A stretch of DNA of 64,000 nucleotides from the NCBI GenBank assembly GCA_023393125.1, contig JAEWMQ010000020.1:93105-157104 (forward strand), written 5' to 3'. The position numbers and the translations under genes were made by a program. This stretch comes from Bacillota bacterium. GTDB taxonomy: Bacteria; Bacillota; Clostridia; Lachnospirales; Cellulosilyticaceae. The notes under the pieces were generated by a model, which was given only the letters and a program-made list of their open reading frames with translations, was not told where the DNA came from and searched no databases. Below are positions 60,014 through 64,000 of this stretch, in pieces. Position 1 is the stretch's first letter. The number at the start of each line of letters is the position of its first letter.

Positions 60014-63000
60014 ATGCATTTTTTCTCTAAAAAGACAGCATCTCAATTTTTGCTTGCCTTGTTACTTTCTCTTACTATGATTTTTCCTACTGTTTTTGCA
60101 GCAACAACGTCAAGTGCGTCCTCAGATAATCCTTACTTCACTTGGGATAATGCTACAGTTTACTTTGTAATGACAGACCGTTTTTACAATGGCAATACGT
60201 CAAATGATAATAGCTATGGACGTGTTAAAGTAGATCCCACTGGTAAAAGCATTGCTACTTTTCATGGTGGGGACATCGCTGGACTTACTAAGAAATTAAA
60301 AGATGGTTATTTTAAAGATCTAGGAGTAAATGCTATCTGGATGACAGCGCCATATGAACAAATGCATGGTTATGTTGGTGGTGGTCAAACTGGTGACTTT
60401 GCTCATTATGCTTATCATGGTTACTATGCACTTGACTTCACCATGGTTGATCAAAATATGGGAACGGTTTCAGAGATGAGAGCCTTTGTTGATGAAGCTC
60501 ACTCTCAAGGTATTCGTGTTATCTTAGATATTGTTATGAATCATCCTGGTTATTTAAGTATGAAGGACATGACAGAGTATGATATTATGCCTACTGATCA
60601 TAGTAAATCTGAACTTCTTAATTGGTCACCTAGTAATGGTCAGACCTGGCATAGTTATCATGACCTATTCCTTGATTACACTGGGCACAATAACGCTTGG
60701 GCAAAATGGTGGAGTTCTGGCTGGATTCGTGCTGGTGTAGCTGGCTATAGTGCTGGAGATAATTCCGAGCTTCGTATGAACCTTGCAGGCTTACCAGACT
60801 TTAAAACAGAAGTGACTAGCAACCAAGGTTTAGCACCTATTTTAAAAACAAAATGGTCAAAAGAAACTTCTGGTTATGATAATTGGATTGTGCCTGCAGC
60901 TAAAAACTTAAGAACTGATTTAGGCGTTGCTCCTACTGACTATAATATTAAATGGTTAGCTGCTTGGGTTCGCGAATTTGGTATTGATGGTTTCAGAGTT
61001 GATACCGCTAAACACGTAGAGCCATACCGCTGGGCACAATTAAAGGATGCTTCTAATACAGCACTTAAAGAATGGCGTGCTGCTAATCCAACTAAAGCTG
61101 GTGCTAATTGGGATGATGACTTCTGGATGACTGGTGAAGTATATAATACCGGTGTAGAATACAAGGCTGATTATTTTGAAACTGGTAAATTTGATTCACT
61201 TATTAACTTCTTCTTCCCTAAAGATGGCAATTTAAATGCTATTAATAATACTTATCAAGACATTGCAAGTAAAGTTAATACAAAAGATAATTGGAATGTT
61301 CTTAGTTATATTTCATCTCATGATGAAGGCTTAACAAGAGGTAATATGATTAATTTAGGTACTGCTTTACTCTTATCCCCAGGTGGTGTTCAAATCTTTT
61401 ATGGTGATGAAACTAGTAGGCCTGGTGGCGAAACATGCTCTGATAAGGATCAACCAAGTCGTTCTGACATGAACTGGTCAAGTCTAAATCAATCAACACT
61501 TAATCATTGGCAAATCCTTGGTACTTTTAGAAAGAATCACCCATCTATAGGCGCTGGTACTCACAGTGTTATTAGTTCTTCTCCTTATGTATTTAGTCGT
61601 AACTATAACAAAGACGGTGTATCTGATAAAGTTGTTATAGCATTAAATACAACAGGTAGTACAACCATTAATGTTTCTTCAATATTTAAAGATGGTACAT
61701 CAGTAAGAGATGCTTATACTGGCGCTAAAACAACTGTAGCTAATGGCTTTGTTACTTTTACAGCTGGCTCAGCAGGAACTATTCTTATTGAACAAGATGG
61801 TGAAGAACCACTTACACCAGTTGTCACGCTCATTCCTGGGAACGTTACCGGTATAACTAAATACTATACTGAAACTTTAGATGTAAAGGTGGCTCTACAA
61901 AACGCTACTGAAGCCACATATACTGTTAATAACGGTAGTGCTTATACTGTTAAAAATGGTGATACTATTACTATTGGTAAGGGTGAAGCCCTAGAGACAA
62001 CAACTAAAATTGTTGTTTCAGCCGTTAATGCACTAGGTACTTACTCACAAACTTATTCTTATTTGAAAACAGAGCGTAAACCAGTTACGGTTCATTTTTA
62101 TAAGCCAGCCAATTGGTCTACACCTTCTCTCTACTATTATAATGATGCACTTTCATTAACTGGACCTAAATGGCCTGGTGTTACTATGAATAGCGAAGGA
62201 GATAACTGGTATAGTTATACACTTCCAGCCGAATACGAAAAAGCTCAGATTATCTTTAATACCAATAACGGTTCTACACAAATGCCAGACAAAGAAAAAC
62301 CAGGCTTTATTGTAGAAGGTGAGATGTGGTATAAAGATGGTGTCTGGACTTCAGCTAATCCAGATAGTAAGCCTGTTGTTACATTAACTCCTGGAAGTAG
62401 TAATACAACGACAACTTATGCAACTAGTACGCTTTCCATTAAAGTAATACTCAAAAATGTAACGAATGCTATCTGTCAAATCGATAATGGGGAAGTTTTT
62501 TCTGTAGTTTCTGGTGAAAGCTTTGAAATAGGTAAGGATGTAGCTGCTGGTACAATAACCTCTGTTAAAGTAAAAGCAGAAAATGCGCAAGGTGTATTCA
62601 ATGAAATATACACGTATAAAAAAGAAACAGTACTCCCACCAACGGATATTACTGTTCACTTCTATAAGCCTTCTAGCTGGGGTACACCAAATCTCTACTA
62701 TTATGAAACGGAAAATAAAACTGGTCCTGCATGGCCTGGTGAAGCTATGACTAATGAAGGTGATGGTTGGTATAGCTATACCATCAAGAATCTTAACTCT
62801 GCCTATGTTTTATTTAATAGTAATGGCCAACAAATCCCCGGAGCCAAAGAGTCTGGTATCAATGTTTCTAAAGAAGTTTGGTATAAAGATGGTAACCTTT
62901 ACACATCAAAACCTGAAGAAGTTAAACTCACTGTCCATTTCTACAAACCTTCTGGTTGGGGTACACCAAACCTTTATTACTATGAAACAGAGAGCAAAAC

Positions 63001-63478
63001 TGGACCTAAATGGCCTGGTGAAACTATGACTAATGAAGGTGATAACTGGTATAGCTATACTATTACAGGTTCTTTAGCTGCACATGTCATTTTTAATAGC
63101 AACGGTCAACAAATTCCTGGTGCCAACCAATCTGGTATACAAGTTTCAAAAGAAGTTTGGTACAAAGATGGTACCCTTTATGCTTCAAAACCTAAAGAAA
63201 ATGTCATAACTGTTCATTTCTATAATCCTTCTGGCTGGGGTACACCTTATCTTTACTATTATGAAACAGAAACTAAGACTGGTCCTACATGGCCTGGTCA
63301 GGCTATGACTAGTGAAGGTAATAATTGGTACACTTATACTATACCAAGTGAAACTGCTGTAAAAGTTCTGTTTAACAGTAATAATCAGCAAATTCCTGCT
63401 CCTAATCAATCAGGCTTTGAAGTAAAAGGTGAAATGTGGTATAAAGACGGTTCTTGGTCTTCTAGTAAACCTAATTAA
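60014..63478 (+). CDS. Secreted MalS-like alpha-amylase (GH13) with four CBM26-like repeats
   Basis: 1154 aa. The start is ATG at 60014 with GGGGG upstream; a longer in-frame ATG at 59945 lies before both RBSs. The signal peptide is residues 1-32 (cleavage after TVFA). The GH13 domain spans about 40-500: DIVMNH (region I), GFRVDTAKH (nucleophile Asp, about 325), MTGEVY (acid Glu, about 374), SSHDEG (about 435). A C-terminal beta domain and two Fn3-like linkers (about 600-690 and 785-875) follow. Four starch-binding modules of CBM26 type lie at about 692-783, 877-967, 970-1059 and 1063-1154, each starting VHFYxPxxWxTPxLYYY and ending with MWYKDG or VWYKDG. It degrades extracellular starch. Confidence 0.95.
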   Translation: MHFFSKKTASQFLLALLLSLTMIFPTVFAATTSSASSDNPYFTWDNATVYFVMTDRFYNGNTSNDNSYGRVKVDPTGKSIATFHGGDIAGLTKKLKDGYFKDLGVNAIWMTAPYEQMHGYVGGGQTGDFAHYAYHGYYALDFTMVDQNMGTVSEMRAFVDEAHSQGIRVILDIVMNHPGYLSMKDMTEYDIMPTDHSKSELLNWSPSNGQTWHSYHDLFLDYTGHNNAWAKWWSSGWIRAGVAGYSAGDNSELRMNLAGLPDFKTEVTSNQGLAPILKTKWSKETSGYDNWIVPAAKNLRTDLGVAPTDYNIKWLAAWVREFGIDGFRVDTAKHVEPYRWAQLKDASNTALKEWRAANPTKAGANWDDDFWMTGEVYNTGVEYKADYFETGKFDSLINFFFPKDGNLNAINNTYQDIASKVNTKDNWNVLSYISSHDEGLTRGNMINLGTALLLSPGGVQIFYGDETSRPGGETCSDKDQPSRSDMNWSSLNQSTLNHWQILGTFRKNHPSIGAGTHSVISSSPYVFSRNYNKDGVSDKVVIALNTTGSTTINVSSIFKDGTSVRDAYTGAKTTVANGFVTFTAGSAGTILIEQDGEEPLTPVVTLIPGNVTGITKYYTETLDVKVALQNATEATYTVNNGSAYTVKNGDTITIGKGEALETTTKIVVSAVNALGTYSQTYSYLKTERKPVTVHFYKPANWSTPSLYYYNDALSLTGPKWPGVTMNSEGDNWYSYTLPAEYEKAQIIFNTNNGSTQMPDKEKPGFIVEGEMWYKDGVWTSANPDSKPVVTLTPGSSNTTTTYATSTLSIKVILKNVTNAICQIDNGEVFSVVSGESFEIGKDVAAGTITSVKVKAENAQGVFNEIYTYKKETVLPPTDITVHFYKPSSWGTPNLYYYETENKTGPAWPGEAMTNEGDGWYSYTIKNLNSAYVLFNSNGQQIPGAKESGINVSKEVWYKDGNLYTSKPEEVKLTVHFYKPSGWGTPNLYYYETESKTGPKWPGETMTNEGDNWYSYTITGSLAAHVIFNSNGQQIPGANQSGIQVSKEVWYKDGTLYASKPKENVITVHFYNPSGWGTPYLYYYETETKTGPTWPGQAMTSEGNNWYTYTIPSETAVKVLFNSNNQQIPAPNQSGFEVKGEMWYKDGSWSSSKPN

Positions 63479-63505
63479 TGATATAAAGATCTTTTAAACA
63501 ATTTA

Positions 63506-63551
63506 AAAGGCTATTTACGCAGCACTCTTTTGTGCCTCGTAAATAGCCTTT
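63506..63551. terminator. Bidirectional terminator between amylase and aspS
   Basis: AAAGGCTATTTACG / CGTAAATAGCCTTT outer stem with an inner GCAC/GTGC stem. Confidence 0.8.
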
Positions 63552-63561
63552 ATTATATTAT

Positions 63562-64000
63562 TTATTCTTCTATTACTTCTTGTTCTTCTACAATAGCAAG
63601 TGCTAATTCATCTAATTGTTTTTGATCTACTACATCTGGTGCATTTGTCATTAAACAACTTGCATCTTTTACTTTAGGGAAGGCAATAACGTCGCGGATG
63701 CTATCAGCCTTACACATGAGCATAATCATACGATCAAGACCAAATGCTAATCCGCCATGTGGTGGCACGCCATATTTAAAAGCATTTAATAAGAAGCCAA
63801 AACGGTCTTCTGCTTGTTCATCTGTGAAGCCAAGAAGGTTAAACATTCTTTTTTGAACATCGTTTTGGTAAATACGGATGCTACCTCCACCAAGTTCACA
63901 ACCATTTAATGCAAGGTCATAAGCTTTTGCTCTTACAGCTCCTGGGTTTGTTTCCATAAGTTCTAAGTCTTCATCCATTGGCATAGTGAATGGGTGATGC
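63562..64000 (-). CDS. aspS: Aspartyl-tRNA synthetase, C-terminal part (cut by window edge)
   Basis: The last 145 codons are present; the frame runs in from the right edge (HHPFTMPMDEDLELMETNPG). Class II synthetase motif 3 is visible as GGLAFGLDRMIMLM, and bacterial-type AspRS blocks GCELGGGSIRIYQNDVQ and KVKDASCLMTNAPDVV precede the end. An acidic tail (EEQEVIEE) closes the protein. It charges tRNA-Asp. The 5' end and regulation are outside the window. Confidence 0.97.
   Translation of the reverse strand, partial: HHPFTMPMDEDLELMETNPGAVRAKAYDLALNGCELGGGSIRIYQNDVQKRMFNLLGFTDEQAEDRFGFLLNAFKYGVPPHGGLAFGLDRMIMLMCKADSIRDVIAFPKVKDASCLMTNAPDVVDQKQLDELALAIVEEQEVIEE

Noticed and set aside
1..64000. 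CRISPR arrays, insertion sequences, prophage or integrases
   Set aside because: No regularly spaced repeats, transposase or integrase motifs, or phage structural genes were seen on either strand.

Overview
The window is AT-rich, with strong AGGAGG-type ribosome binding sites, many perfect hairpin terminators, lipoproteins with LxGC lipoboxes and Clostridia-type families (CD3324 family, C_GCAxxG_C_C, Imm5-like, clostridial ThiC, two hybrid-cluster proteins). It looks like chromosomal DNA of an anaerobic, polysaccharide-degrading Lachnospirales-type Firmicute; a Cellulosilyticum-like organism is my guess (inference, not a database match). I see no prophage, rRNA operon, CRISPR array or transposase.

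1-15 kb is a pectin/galacturonate catabolic island: a GH28 polygalacturonase (cut by the left edge), two CUT1 permeases, two tandem near-duplicate sugar-binding lipoproteins, a pectin methylesterase, a TIM-barrel isomerase, kduI, kduD, uxaA, uxaB, a LacI-type regulator and uxaC. Neither polygalacturonase nor esterase has a signal peptide, so methylated oligogalacturonides are probably imported and then processed in the cytoplasm. Twin LacI-type operators sit just downstream of back-to-back promoters between uxaB and the regulator.

15-29 kb is a mixed stretch: a Cys-rich orphan protein, a small alarmone synthetase, a YhhN-family membrane protein, a Gfo/Idh/MocA oxidoreductase, a DUF3160 lipoprotein with an overlapping membrane-anchored partner, a P-type Ca/Mn ATPase behind a yybP-ykoY (Mn2+) riboswitch, and a glucose/GlcNAc PTS EIICBA with a cre-like site in its leader.

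29-41 kb holds redox and nitrosative-stress genes: a CoA-disulfide reductase-rhodanese fusion, a rhodanese, a Crp/Fnr regulator and two divergent hcp genes sharing a palindromic promoter region. It also has tRNA-Leu(CAG), an SLH/GH18-like protein and an orphan binding lipoprotein.

42-47 kb is a Fur-box-flanked siderophore ABC importer with a divergent AraC regulator. 47-58 kb carries an Imm5-like protein, an XRE/DUF3169 pair with twin operators, ddl, a 6S-like RNA, two tiny hydrophilic proteins, phzF, a paired palindromic non-coding element bounded by 16-bp inverted repeats, and thiW with a degenerate or variant thi-box. thiC with a canonical TPP riboswitch, a divergent panC-like gene and small proteins follow. 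58-64 kb has an aldo-keto reductase, a secreted MalS-like GH13 amylase with four C-terminal CBM26-like repeats behind a 12-codon leader ORF, and the C-terminus of aspS.

The most interesting unexplained items are the paired covarying palindromic element (51.5-52.2 kb), the thi-box upstream of thiW that keeps the pyrimidine arm but not the diphosphate arm, the hcp palindrome centred about 41.5 bp from a predicted start site, and the Cys-rich orphan protein.
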